The position numbers and the translations under genes are program-made. A stretch of 47,532 bases of DNA from NCBI GenBank assembly GCA_903859215.1, contig CAIOLW010000067.1:1-47532 (forward strand). The letters run 5' to 3'. This document shows, one piece after another, positions 27,085 through 37,082 of the stretch (positions are counted from its first letter, which is position 1; the number at the start of each line of letters is the position of its first letter). The DNA comes from an uncultured bacterium (GTDB taxonomy: Bacteria > Krumholzibacteriota > Krumholzibacteriia > LZORAL124-64-63). The notes under the pieces are model-generated. The model had not been told where the DNA came from, made no database searches, and saw only the letters and a program-made list of their open reading frames with translations.

Positions 27085-28437
27085 CTACAGCAATTCCGCC
27101 GCCAGCGACGCCAGTTCGCTGCGCTCGCTCTTGGCCAGCGTGACGTGCCCGTGGATCGCGTGGTTCTTGAACCGCTCGACCACGTAGGTCAGGCCGTTCG
27201 ACGACGCATCGAGGTACGGGTTGTCGATCTGGTAGGCATCGCCCGTCAGGATCACCTTCGCATCCTCGCCGGCGCGGCTGACCACCGTCTTGATCTCGTG
27301 CGGCGTCAGGTTCTGCGCCTCGTCGATGATGATGAACAGCTTCGGCAGGCTGCGGCCGCGGATGTAGGTGACGGCCTCGGCCTCGACGACGCCGGTGTCG
27401 TACAGGTACTGCACCTTGTCGCCCGCGTGCTCCAGCTTCGGGTCGACCAGGAACTGCAGGTTGTCCGAGACCGGCTGCATCCAGCTGGACAGCTTCTCGT
27501 CCTTGGAGCCCGGCAGGTAGCCGATGTCCTTGCCCAGCGGCATGATCGGCCGCGAGACCATGATGCGCCGGTAGCGCTTCTCCTCGGCCACCATCTGCAG
27601 GCCCACGGCCAGCGCCAGCAGCGTCTTGCCCGTGCCGGCCTGGCCCAGCATCGTCACCAGGCGGATGTCCTCGCGCATCAGCAGCTCAAGCGCGAACTGC
27701 TGCTGCAGGTTCTTCGCGCTCAGGCCCCACGGGCGGCTGTCGCCGTGCTGCAGCGCCTCGATGATGCCCGTATCGGCGCGGTAGATGCCGCGCGCGGTGT
27801 GCTTCGGGTTGCTCTCGGACTTCAGCAGCACGCATTCGTTCGGGCACAGGGGCAGGTTCAGGTCCGCCAGCTGCCCGGCGTAGAACGCGTTGACGGCCTC
27901 GTCGGCCACCACGTGCTCGCTCCAACCCGTGTACAGTTCCTCGAAGTTGACGACGCGGTTGAGGAAGTCCTCGGCGCGGATGCCCAGCGCATCGGCCTTC
28001 ACGCGCGCGTTGATGTCCTTCGTGACGAACGTGACGTCGGCGCCCGCCTTGTGCATCGCGCAGGCGGCCGCCAGGATGCGGTTGTCCGGCTGGTTCTGGT
28101 CCATGCCCGTGGGCAGGAACTCGGTGAAGCTGCGCACCAGGATGTAGATCTTGCCGCCGCCGGGCAGGGACACGCCCTGGCTCAGCGAGCAACCGTCGCG
28201 CAGTGCGTCGATGTCGCGGATGACGCGGCGGGCGTTGCGGCCCTTCTCGTCGTTGCCGCGCTTGAACCGATCGAGCTCCTCGAGCACGTCGATCGTCAGG
28301 ATGAGATTGTGTTCCTCGAACGCGTGCAGGCTGTCCGCGTCGTGCAGCAGGACGTTGGTGTCGAGCAGGAAGCTGCGGCCGGCGGGGACGGGGATGGCAC
28401 GGTCGTCATCGAGCCAGTGACCGTTGTTGGCGTCCAC
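27085..28437 (-). CDS. PIN-domain / PhoH-like ATPase
   Basis: 450-aa two-domain cytosolic protein. Residues about 20-165 are a PIN nuclease domain (FLLDTNVLLHD with D26, DVLEELDRFK, and the acidic site VTKDINARVKADALG). Residues about 235-450 are a PhoH/P-loop ATPase with Walker A GQAGTGKT (265-272) and Walker B IIIDEAQNL (D372, E373). Such PIN-PhoH fusions are thought to be RNA helicase-nucleases. GTG 28437 is chosen because GGGAGGGA lies just upstream and the PIN domain begins soon after; the frame is open for 2 kb further but is antisense to the peptidase gene. It is divergent from that gene. Confidence 0.9.
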   Translation of the reverse strand: MDANNGHWLDDDRAIPVPAGRSFLLDTNVLLHDADSLHAFEEHNLILTIDVLEELDRFKRGNDEKGRNARRVIRDIDALRDGCSLSQGVSLPGGGKIYILVRSFTEFLPTGMDQNQPDNRILAAACAMHKAGADVTFVTKDINARVKADALGIRAEDFLNRVVNFEELYTGWSEHVVADEAVNAFYAGQLADLNLPLCPNECVLLKSESNPKHTARGIYRADTGIIEALQHGDSRPWGLSAKNLQQQFALELLMREDIRLVTMLGQAGTGKTLLALAVGLQMVAEEKRYRRIMVSRPIMPLGKDIGYLPGSKDEKLSSWMQPVSDNLQFLVDPKLEHAGDKVQYLYDTGVVEAEAVTYIRGRSLPKLFIIIDEAQNLTPHEIKTVVSRAGEDAKVILTGDAYQIDNPYLDASSNGLTYVVERFKNHAIHGHVTLAKSERSELASLAAELL

Positions 28438-28539
28438 GGGGATCCCTCCCAGGTCTGGGCCCGCGGCACAGGCATGCCGCAGGTCGTTCCGCGGGCCGCT
28501 GCGGGCGACCCGTGACCATGGTAGCGCGAGGCTCGCGTC

Positions 28540-28568
28540 TTGTCCCCTGCCGGTTGGCGGTGTAGAGT
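28540..28568 (+). promoter_or_regulatory. Candidate sigma70 promoter for the M23 peptidase gene
   Basis: TTGTCC (28540-28545) and TAGAGT (28563-28568) are 17 bases apart, each with 4 of 6 consensus matches. The start codon is 43 bases downstream. It lies in the 174-base divergent gap with the PhoH gene. Confidence 0.35.
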
Positions 28569-28611
28569 CCGCTGACCTTCCCGCCCGCAACCCGGTCAAG
28601 GACCGACCCGC

Positions 28612-30534
28612 ATGAGCCTGGCCCGACGTTCGTATCGGCTGTTGTTCCCGGCACTTGCCCTTTTTCTGCTTGTGGCTGCCCGGCCGGCCCCGGCGGCGGC
28701 CGCGCCGGCCCCGCGCTGGCCGCTCGACCTGCCCGCCCACTGGCTGACCAGCGATTTCATGGAGTACCGGGGCGGCCGGTTCCACGCCGGGCTCGACTTC
28801 AAGACGCGCGAGCAGGAGGGCTATCCGGCGCACGCCGTGGAGGACGGCTGGGTCGAGCGCGTGCGCGTGACGCCGGGCGGCTACGGGCGGGCCGTCTACC
28901 TGCGCGGCGCCTCGGGCCGCACCTTCGTCTACGCGCACCTGGGCCGGTTCAACGACCGCATCGCCGCCCGCGTGCGCGCGGCGCAGGAGCACGCCCAGGC
29001 GTGGCGCGTCGAACTGGAATTCGCGCCCGGCGACCTGCCGGTCACGGCGGGGGAGGTGCTCGGCCTGACGGGCCAGAGCGGCACCACGGGGCCGCACCTG
29101 CACTTCGAGGTGCGCGCTGCGGACGGCGCGCCCATCGACCCGCAGGCGGCGGGCTTCGCGGTGCGCGACACGATCGCGCCGGTCATCGTCCATGTCAGGG
29201 CGCTGCCGGCGGCTGCAGGCGTCCGGCTCGACGGGCAGGAGTGCGCCCGGCGCCTGGATGTCGGCAGCCACCGCTGGCCGGGCGGCGTGGCGCCGACGCT
29301 GCGCGCCACCGGCCCGGTGGCATTCAGCGCGAAGGTCGTCGAGGCGACCGACCCGGCGGGCCACCGCCTCGAGCCCTGGCTGCTGGAACTGCGGGTCGAC
29401 GGCGCCGTCGTCTGCCGCCGCGCCAACGAGCGCTTCGACTTCGCCCAGAACGCCCAACAACGCCTGGAGTGGCTGGAGTGCGGCGATGTCCGCGAGCAGT
29501 GGCTGCACCGCGACCCCGCCGTGCAGGTGCCGGGGCGCGAAGGCGGCCTCTGGTTCCGCGGCCCGGACGGCCAGGGGCTGGCCCCCGGTCGGCACCGCTG
29601 CGAACTGCTGGCGGTCGACCGCGCCGGGAACCGCGCGGCGGTGGCCTGGGACCTGGTTGTCGCGAGGACGGACACGACCCCGGGAACCGGGTGCTTCAGC
29701 CCGATCGGTCCGGACTCGACCTGGGTGGGCGACCGCGTCACGGCCAGCCTGCCGGACAAGTGCATGTGTTTCAGGGCCATGCGCCCGTTGATTGACGTAC
29801 CGCCTCAGCCCGGCCCCGGGCTGACCTGGTCCCGCGTGGGCCCGGCCGACGACCCGGTCTACCTGGCGCCGGTGCTGCTGGCGACGGCCGAAGCCGTCCT
29901 GGACACGGCCCTGACCGGCCCGGCCGCGCGGCAGGGCCTGCGCCCGGCAACGGGCGAAGGCGCCTGGTGGGAGGCCACGGCGTGGCCGGTCGATGGCGCG
30001 CCGGTCGTCGCGGTGCCGCGCCCTGCTTTCGCCGCCGTCCCGGACACGGGCGCCACGGCCCCGCTGCCGCTCATGTACCGCTGGGACGGCCACGCCTGGC
30101 GACCGGCCGGCCGGCTCCTGGCCGCGGCCACGGAGGGCGGCCCCTGGCGTTTCGCGCTGGCCGAACGGGGGCTGCACGCGGTCATGTTCGACGAGGCGCC
30201 GCCTCGGCTGGGCCCGGTCCCGGCGTCGGCGGCCCGGCATCCCGGCTTTCGCGCGGGTTGCGACGGCGTGACGCCGCCGCGGTGGGCGGTCCTGCCGGTG
30301 CCGGTGGCCGATGCGGGAGCCGGGGTTGCGCCGGCTTCGATCCGGGCCACCTGGGACGGCCGGGCGCTGGTCGTGGAACCGGACCTGCTGCGCGACCGGG
30401 TGCTCGTGGAGATCCCCGACACGTCGCGGGCGGGCGTGCACGTGCTGCAACTGGAGGCCGCGGACGAGGCCGGGCTCCGGGCGGGCGGGCGCTGGGTGGT
30501 CCGCTGCGAGGACCCTCCCGGCGCGGGACGCTGA
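28612..30534 (+). CDS. Secreted M23-family metallopeptidase with long C-terminal region
   Basis: 640-aa exported protein with a Sec signal peptide (residues 1 to about 30, AAAAPAP). Residues 45-170 are a LytM/M23 zinc endopeptidase domain: H58 and D62 in RFHAGLDF, H109 in YAHLGRF, and H162/H164 in GPHLHFEV. These enzymes cut peptidoglycan cross-bridges or, in inactive forms, activate amidases; all ligands here are intact. About 30 extra residues sit between YAHL and the GLTGQSGTTG loop. The remaining 470 residues are beta-rich and unlike known domains. They include two segments resembling Ig-like folds (PVIVHVRAL..., CELLAVDRAGNRAAVAWDL). Acts in the periplasm. Confidence 0.87.
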   Translation: MSLARRSYRLLFPALALFLLVAARPAPAAAAPAPRWPLDLPAHWLTSDFMEYRGGRFHAGLDFKTREQEGYPAHAVEDGWVERVRVTPGGYGRAVYLRGASGRTFVYAHLGRFNDRIAARVRAAQEHAQAWRVELEFAPGDLPVTAGEVLGLTGQSGTTGPHLHFEVRAADGAPIDPQAAGFAVRDTIAPVIVHVRALPAAAGVRLDGQECARRLDVGSHRWPGGVAPTLRATGPVAFSAKVVEATDPAGHRLEPWLLELRVDGAVVCRRANERFDFAQNAQQRLEWLECGDVREQWLHRDPAVQVPGREGGLWFRGPDGQGLAPGRHRCELLAVDRAGNRAAVAWDLVVARTDTTPGTGCFSPIGPDSTWVGDRVTASLPDKCMCFRAMRPLIDVPPQPGPGLTWSRVGPADDPVYLAPVLLATAEAVLDTALTGPAARQGLRPATGEGAWWEATAWPVDGAPVVAVPRPAFAAVPDTGATAPLPLMYRWDGHAWRPAGRLLAAATEGGPWRFALAERGLHAVMFDEAPPRLGPVPASAARHPGFRAGCDGVTPPRWAVLPVPVADAGAGVAPASIRATWDGRALVVEPDLLRDRVLVEIPDTSRAGVHVLQLEAADEAGLRAGGRWVVRCEDPPGAGR

Positions 30535-30538
30535 CCGG

Positions 30539-31783
30539 CTACTCGTACCGCAAAGCGTCAATCGGATGCAGTCGCGAGGCCCGGATCGCCGGCAACAGCC
30601 CGAACACGACGCCCACCGTCGAGCAGAACACGAGCCCGATCACGGCCCACTGCAACGGCACCTTCGCCTCGAACGAGGTGAAGAAGGTCATCACGTTGCC
30701 CAGCCCGAAGCCCACCAGGATGCCGACGACGCCGCCCAGGTTGCAGAGGATGACGGCCTCCAGCAGGAACTGGGTGAGGATGTCGGTCGGGTTGGCGCCC
30801 AGCGACTTGCGGATGCCGATCTCCTTCGTGCGCTCGGTCACCGAGACCAGCATGATGTTCATGATGCCGATCCCCGCCACGACCAGCGCGACGATGCCGA
30901 TCAGGAAGGCCGCGACCTTGATCTTCGCGGTCATCGTGTTGAACTGCGTGATCAGGCTGGCGCTGTTGAAGAACTCGAAGTTGTTCTCCTGGCCCGGGCG
31001 CACGCCGCGCACGCGCCGCAGGACCTGCGTCGTTTCCTCGATGGCGTCGTCGACGAGCGCCGGGGTCTTCGCCCGCACGGTGATGTTGACCGAGCGCTGG
31101 AAGCCGTCGCGGCCGGTCAGGCCGTACGTGTCGAGGAACACCGTCACCGGGATGAGCACGTAGTTGTCGTAGCCGGAGCCGAACGCCGACTTCTTCTCGT
31201 CGAAGACGCCGATCACATCGTACTTGCGCCCGTCCACGCGCACGTTCCGGCCGACCGGGTCGGTGAACGGGAACAGCTTCTGGGCGATGGCGTAGCCGAT
31301 GACCGCCACGTGGCGGTGGCCCTTGACGTCCATCGAGGAGATGTTGCGGCCCAGGCCGACGACATGCGTGTTGTTGGCGGCGTATTCCGGCGTGCCGCCG
31401 CAGATGGAGACGTTCGGGTTGGTCGCCTCGCCGCCGTACTCCACCTTGTACCCGAATTCCCACAGTTCCGAGCCCACCAGATCGACGCTGCCCACCTGCT
31501 CGCGGATGGCGTCGGCGTCCTCCATCGTGAGCGGCGGCCGCTTCATGGCGCGCCGGCGGTGATCGTGGGAGTTGAAGCCGGCCGGCCACTTCTGGACCTG
31601 GAACACCTGCGTGCCCAGGACGCTCATCTCCTTTTCCATCGTCGACTGCACCACGGCGATCGCGGTCATGACCGCGATGATCGACGCCACCCCGGCCACG
31701 ATGCCGACCAGCGTCAGCACCGAGCGCAGCTTGCTGCTCAGGAGCGCACTCATCGACATGGACAGCAGTTCGAGGAAACGCAC
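30539..31783 (-). CDS. MacB-like ABC transporter permease (second)
   Basis: 414-aa inner-membrane permease of the MacB/FtsX type: one helix near the N-terminus (VLTLVGIVAGVASIIAV), a periplasmic domain of about 230 residues, then three helices, ending with the typical RASRLHPIDALRYE. The motif VSVTERTKEIGIRKSLGA, which couples to the ATPase, is present. GTG 31783 is used, with AGGAG 8 bases before it. It is last in a four-gene operon and has the same length as its neighbour, so the two probably form a heterodimer. It ends only 4 bases from the convergent M23 gene. Confidence 0.9.
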   Translation of the reverse strand: MRFLELLSMSMSALLSSKLRSVLTLVGIVAGVASIIAVMTAIAVVQSTMEKEMSVLGTQVFQVQKWPAGFNSHDHRRRAMKRPPLTMEDADAIREQVGSVDLVGSELWEFGYKVEYGGEATNPNVSICGGTPEYAANNTHVVGLGRNISSMDVKGHRHVAVIGYAIAQKLFPFTDPVGRNVRVDGRKYDVIGVFDEKKSAFGSGYDNYVLIPVTVFLDTYGLTGRDGFQRSVNITVRAKTPALVDDAIEETTQVLRRVRGVRPGQENNFEFFNSASLITQFNTMTAKIKVAAFLIGIVALVVAGIGIMNIMLVSVTERTKEIGIRKSLGANPTDILTQFLLEAVILCNLGGVVGILVGFGLGNVMTFFTSFEAKVPLQWAVIGLVFCSTVGVVFGLLPAIRASRLHPIDALRYE

Positions 31784-31794
31784 GGTCCGTACTC

Positions 31795-33039
31795 CTACTC
31801 GTAGCGGAGGGCGTCGATCGGGTTGAGCCGCGCGCCCTTCCAGGCGGGCACGAAGCCCGCCACGATGCCGACGGCGATCGACACCACGACCGCGATGACG
31901 AGGATGCCCACCGATACGCTCGCCGGCATCACGAGGGCGTTGATCACGGCGGTCAGCACCGAGGCGATCGCGATCCCGGCCAGCCCGCCCACCAGGCCGA
32001 TGGCGGCCGCCTCGAACAGGAACTGGAACATGATGCTGTGCGGCTTGGCGCCGATGGCCTTGCGGATGCCGATCTCGCGCGTCCGCTCGGTGACCGAGAC
32101 GAACATCACGTTCATCACGCCGACGCCGCCGACGAACAGCGAGACGCTGGTGATCAGCAGCCCGACCAGCAGCACGACGCCCATCACGTTGTTGAACGTG
32201 CCCACCAGGGTGTCCAGCTTGTTGATCGAGAAGTTGTCCGGCTCGGAAGGGCGCAACTGGCGGATCTTGCGCATCTCGCCGATGACCGCGAACTCCACGT
32301 CGGCCAGCGCCTCCTGCGACGGGGCCTTGACGGCCAGGTTCACGTCCTGGCTCCGTTCGCCGCCGAACGCCTTCACGAAGGTGCTGATCGGAATGAACAC
32401 CTGGCGGTCGAAGTTCGGGCCGCCCAGGAAGCTGCCGCCCTGCTTTTCCATCACGCCGATGACGCGGAAGGTGAAGCGGCCGACCTTCATCTGCTGGTTG
32501 AGGGGGTTGGCCGTCCCGAACAGGGCGTCCCGCACCTCGGTGCCGATGACGCACACGTTCTTCTTGTAGGTGACGTCGAAGTCGGTGATGAAGCGGCCCA
32601 CCGCGGGCTGGGCGCTGGCCACGATCGTCTGCTTTTCAGTGGTGCCGACGACGGAGATGCCCTCCATCGTCTCGGAGCGGAATTTCAGGTCCTGCCGGCC
32701 GCCGAGGGTGGGGTTGACGATCGCGCTGCCGCGCAGGCGCCGCTCCAGGGCGTTTGCGCTGCGCAGGTCGAGGCGGGGGCGGTTCCGGTACAGGAAGAAG
32801 TCGTTGCGCATCACCCACGGGAAGCGCGACACGTAGATCACGTCGGAACCGACCGACGAGAAGCTCTGGCGGAACGTGGACTGCAGGCCGTTGGCCGCGG
32901 TCATGGTGAGGATGACCGCCACGATTCCGATGACGATGCCAAGGGTGGTCAGGAAGCCGCGCGCCTTGTTGGCCCGCAGCGCGCTCATGGCGATGCGCAG
33001 CGATTCCTCGAGGTCGATCTTCCAGCGCTTGCCCGCCAT
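31795..33039 (-). CDS. MacB-like ABC transporter permease (first)
   Basis: 414-aa inner-membrane permease with the same plan as the next gene: N-terminal helix (FLTTLGIVIGIVAVILTM), periplasmic MacB-PCD-like domain, three C-terminal helices and the ending ARLNPIDALRYE. The coupling motif VTERTREIGIRKAIGA is present. ATG 33039 is preferred because a strong GGGAGGGAA lies just before it; ATG 33072, overlapping the ATPase stop, lacks a ribosome site. It and the downstream permease look like an old duplication that has diverged strongly in the periplasmic part. Confidence 0.9.
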   Translation of the reverse strand: MAGKRWKIDLEESLRIAMSALRANKARGFLTTLGIVIGIVAVILTMTAANGLQSTFRQSFSSVGSDVIYVSRFPWVMRNDFFLYRNRPRLDLRSANALERRLRGSAIVNPTLGGRQDLKFRSETMEGISVVGTTEKQTIVASAQPAVGRFITDFDVTYKKNVCVIGTEVRDALFGTANPLNQQMKVGRFTFRVIGVMEKQGGSFLGGPNFDRQVFIPISTFVKAFGGERSQDVNLAVKAPSQEALADVEFAVIGEMRKIRQLRPSEPDNFSINKLDTLVGTFNNVMGVVLLVGLLITSVSLFVGGVGVMNVMFVSVTERTREIGIRKAIGAKPHSIMFQFLFEAAAIGLVGGLAGIAIASVLTAVINALVMPASVSVGILVIAVVVSIAVGIVAGFVPAWKGARLNPIDALRYE

Positions 33040-33068
33040 GGCGTTCCCTCCCTTCGGCATGCGGCTTG

Positions 33069-33786
<718 letters not shown>

Positions 33787-33800
<14 letters not shown>

Positions 33801-35103
33801 GCGCCTGCTCCGTCCTGGCCGGCTTGATGTCGTTGTTGACCTTCACGACGGCGCCGTTGACCAGGTCCTTGGAAATGGCGCGGTAGCTGCCGGTGACGAC
33901 AACGTCACCCTCCTTGAGGCCCGAGAGGACCTCGATCAGCTCGTCGCTCTGGATCCCGGTCTTGACCTGCCTGGCCATCGCCTTGCCGCCTTCGAGGCAG
34001 AACACGATCTCGACGAACCCGTCCTTGTCGGCGGTGTAGGCGCCCTTGGCGGTCGCGGTGTCCGCGGCGGCCGCCGCTACGCGGGCGCCCTTCGCCTTGC
34101 CGGGCTTCCCGTCCTTTTGCGCGAGCTGGTCCGGGGTGCGCACCGCGACGCACTGGATGGGGACGCTGAGCGCGCTCTCGTTGGCCTTCGTGAAGACGCC
34201 GGCGGTCGCCGTCATGCCGGGCCGCAACGTCGTGGGCGGGGTCGTGATGGCGATCTTGATCTCGAACTCGGTCTTCTGGTCGGACGAGCCCGCCCCGGCG
34301 ACGTTCGCCGTGTTGGCGATCTCGCTCACCGTGCCGGTGAGCATCTGGCCCGGCAGCGCATCGACTTCGACCTGCGCCTGCTGCCCGACGGCGACCGAGA
34401 CGATGTCGTTCTCGTCGACGTTGACCTGGGCCTCCATCTGCGACAGGTCGGCGATCACCAGGATGACATCCGGCTGGAACTGCGAGCCGATGGCGATCTC
34501 GCCCTGCTCCTTGTTCAGGTCGCTGACGGTCCCCGCCATGGGCGCGTAGATCGTGGTCTTGGACAGGTCGTCGCGCGCCTGCTTGAGCGCCGCGCGGGCG
34601 CGCTCGACCTGGTTCTTGGCCGAGTCGTAGCGGGCGACCTCGACCTGGAAGGCGGCCTGCTTGTCCTCGAAGACCGACTGGGACTCGAGGTTCTGGTCGA
34701 CCAGTTCCTTCGAACGCTTGTGCTCCCGGTCGGCGCGGACCAGGTTCTCGTGCACCAGGGCGGCGTCGGCCTCGGCCGAGCGGACGTTGGCCTCGGCGCT
34801 TTCGACGATGGCCAGGTAGCGTTCGCGGTCGAGCTCCAGCAGGAACGCGCCCTTCTCCACCCACTGCCCTTCCACGACGGCCAGCTTCGTGATCTTGGCG
34901 CTGACGTCGGCGCTGATCTTGACCTGCGTCTTCGGCTGGATCTTGCCCGTGGCGTCGACCTTCTGGACGATCTTCTGCCGCGAGACGACGGCCGTCTGCA
35001 CCTCGAGCGGCTTTTCGCGATGGGCGCGCGCCGTCAGCACGGCGATGGCGGCTGCGGCCACGACGACGACGGCGGCGCCGATCAGCAGGGGTTTCTTCTT
35101 CAT
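33787..35103 (-). CDS. MacA/HlyD-like periplasmic adaptor protein
   Basis: 438-aa membrane-fusion protein. One N-terminal helix ([18 protein letters not shown]) anchors it. A barrel/lipoyl half ([22 protein letters not shown]), a coiled-coil hairpin of about 80 residues ([19 protein letters not shown] to [12 protein letters not shown]), and the returning lipoyl half ([19 protein letters not shown]) follow in the usual order. It would link the ABC permeases to an outer-membrane exit duct; no TolC gene is in the window. A low-complexity Ala/Lys segment (about residues 325-350) interrupts the C-terminal domain. First gene of the efflux operon; possible substrates are antibiotics, lipopeptides or toxins. 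Confidence 0.9.
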
Positions 35104-35375
35104 CGGGCAGGTGCCTCCATGGGCGCGACGGCCGGCGCTGGGGTCGGTGACGGGTTGGAACAGGGGATACGGCCGGCGGGCTCCGTTGGTTGCACGCTAA
35201 ACGCGGGCGGGCCGGGCAGCTACCGCCGCGGACGACGGCGGTGCCGGCCCTGATGGCGGCCCGGGCGTGCGAAGCGGGCCCCAAAGTCATGGCCGGACCG
35301 GCCAACGCTTCGTAACGATATGTAACAGATGAATTTACTCCCATCTTGAATGTGTTGGATTTCCCTCCACCGACC

Positions 35376-35403
35376 TTGATTTATGTTGTTAAACACTTAA
35401 CAT
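35376..35403 (+). promoter_or_regulatory. Candidate promoter with overlapping operator for the kinase operon
   Basis: TTGATT (35376-35381) and TAACAT (35398-35403) are 16 bases apart. The palindrome TGTTAA-ACAC-TTAACA (35387-35402) lies over the spacer and -10, a good place for a repressor. It is in a distinctly AT-rich island (about 35311-35410) of the 386-base divergent gap 35104-35489. Transcription would start near 35410, about 80 bases before the kinase ATG. The minus-strand adaptor gene must also have its promoter here, but none is clear. No gene is seen in the gap. Confidence 0.4.
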
Positions 35404-35489
35404 AGACGACTGACACCCCGGTGGTCATCCGACCGGTCGCCTCACGCCGGCGGCCATGCCGGCCCCGGGGATGCCGCCTGGAGGATCCC

Positions 35490-37082
35490 ATGCCCCGGGG
35501 CATCGCCCGCAAGCTCGTGCTCTACCTGACCGCGATCATCATCCTGGTCGAGGGCCTCTTCGCGTTCACCGAGATCCGCGCCCAGCGCCGGCAGCTGCTG
35601 CACGAGATGACGCTCAGCGCCGAGCTCGCCTCGCAGACCATGGTCGCCACGACCTGGAACGCGATGCTGGAGGACCGGCGCGAGTACGCCTACCAGATGA
35701 TGGAGAACGTGGCCCGGCAGCCGACCATCGACAAGGTCCGCATGTTCAACAAGGCCGGGCGCGTCACGTTCTCGACGGCGGGCGACAAGGGCAACGTCGT
35801 GGACATCAACGCCGAGGCCTGCAACCTGTGCCACGCGGCCGGGCAGCCGCTGGTGCACGTGGACATGCCGTCGCGCACGCGCATCTACACGCGCGAACAC
35901 GGACAGCGCGTGCTGGGCCTGATCACACCCATCTACAACGAGCCGTCGTGCAGCACGGCGGCCTGCCACGCGCATCCGGCGTCGGTGCACGTGCTGGGCG
36001 TGGTGGACGTGACGATGCCCCTGGCGCGTGTCGACGGCCAGATGCGCGAGCTGGCGATGCGCTCGGCGTTGATGTCGCTGTTGTCGATCCTGGTCGTCTC
36101 CTTCTTCGTGATCGTCTTCGCGCGCCGCTTCGTGCAGCAGCCGGTGCGCAAGCTGATCGCCGCGACGAAGACGATGGGCCTGGGCGACCTGGACAAGCCG
36201 ATCGAGATCTCGGCCGACGACGAACTGGGGGACCTGGCCAATTCGTTCCGCACCATGCAGGACCGCCTGAGCTCGTCGACCGACCAGTTGCGCGAGTTCA
36301 ACGACACGCTCGAACGCCGCGTCGAGGAACGCACGCAGCGCCTGCGCGAGGCGGAGCGGAAGCTGATCCAGAGCGACCGGCTGGCCTCGCTGGGGCAGTT
36401 GGCGGCGAGTGTGGCGCACGAGATCAACAACCCGCTGGCCGGCGTCATCAATTTCGGCAAGCTGATGCAGCGGCTGACCGTGGACAACGAGGTGCCGCCC
36501 GCGCGCATGGGCGACTTCCGCACCTACCTGGGCCACGTCGTGACCGAAACCGAGCGGTGCGCGCGCATCGTGCGCGACCTGCTGGTCTTCGCGCGGCGCT
36601 CGGATCCGTCGCAAGCTCCGCACGACCTGAACGAGATCGTCCGGCGGACGCTGTCGGTCATCAACCATCGCCTGGAACTGGGCGCGGTGACGCCGGTGCT
36701 GGAACTGGCCGAGGGATTGCCGCCGCTGAGCTGCGATGCCTCGCAGATGCAGCAGATCATCATCAACCTGGTGCTCAACGGCGCGGAGGCCATGGCGCAG
36801 GGCAGCGTCACGATCCGCACCCGGCACGACCAGGCCGCGGGCACGATCGTGATGGAGGTGGCCGACACCGGCGCCGGCATTGCGCCGGAGCACCTGGCGC
36901 GCATCTACGATCCCTTCTTCAGCACGAAGAAGGAGGGGCAGGGCACGGGCCTGGGTCTGGCGGTGGTGTACGGGATCATCAACGCCCACAACGGACAGAT
37001 CGACGTGGACACCGCCGTGGGACAGGGGACGACGTTCATCGTGACGCTGCCGGTGGGCGGCGGCGATGCCCGGCCATGCTGA
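35490..37082 (+). CDS. Membrane sensor histidine kinase with heme-c-like motifs in the periplasmic domain
   Basis: 530-aa inner-membrane kinase. Helices at about 8-27 and 193-212 enclose a periplasmic sensor of about 165 residues. That domain contains CNLCH (111-115), a canonical CXXCH heme-c site, and CSTAACH (154-160), a CX4CH variant. HAMP (about 213-265) and a coiled coil follow, then HisKA with H310 in SVAHEINNPLAG and an HATPase domain (NLVLNGAEAM, DTGAGI, GQGTGLGLAVVYGI). The HEINNPL type usually pairs with NtrC-like regulators, and one is encoded two genes on. Heme binding would make it a redox or gas sensor; it is inferred from motifs only. ATG 35490 has GGAGGA upstream. It overlaps the next gene by 7 bases. 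Confidence 0.9.
   Translation: MPRGIARKLVLYLTAIIILVEGLFAFTEIRAQRRQLLHEMTLSAELASQTMVATTWNAMLEDRREYAYQMMENVARQPTIDKVRMFNKAGRVTFSTAGDKGNVVDINAEACNLCHAAGQPLVHVDMPSRTRIYTREHGQRVLGLITPIYNEPSCSTAACHAHPASVHVLGVVDVTMPLARVDGQMRELAMRSALMSLLSILVVSFFVIVFARRFVQQPVRKLIAATKTMGLGDLDKPIEISADDELGDLANSFRTMQDRLSSSTDQLREFNDTLERRVEERTQRLREAERKLIQSDRLASLGQLAASVAHEINNPLAGVINFGKLMQRLTVDNEVPPARMGDFRTYLGHVVTETERCARIVRDLLVFARRSDPSQAPHDLNEIVRRTLSVINHRLELGAVTPVLELAEGLPPLSCDASQMQQIIINLVLNGAEAMAQGSVTIRTRHDQAAGTIVMEVADTGAGIAPEHLARIYDPFFSTKKEGQGTGLGLAVVYGIINAHNGQIDVDTAVGQGTTFIVTLPVGGGDARPC

Noticed and set aside
27085-30561. One giant minus-strand protein containing the PhoH domains
   Set aside because: The extension is antisense to the M23 gene and low in complexity. 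A GTG with a strong ribosome site at 28437 gives the normal family length.
30539-32554. Fused double permease caused by a frameshift
   Set aside because: The upstream part of this frame is out of register with the real first permease, which ends normally at 31795. A GTG with AGGAG at 31783 starts the second.
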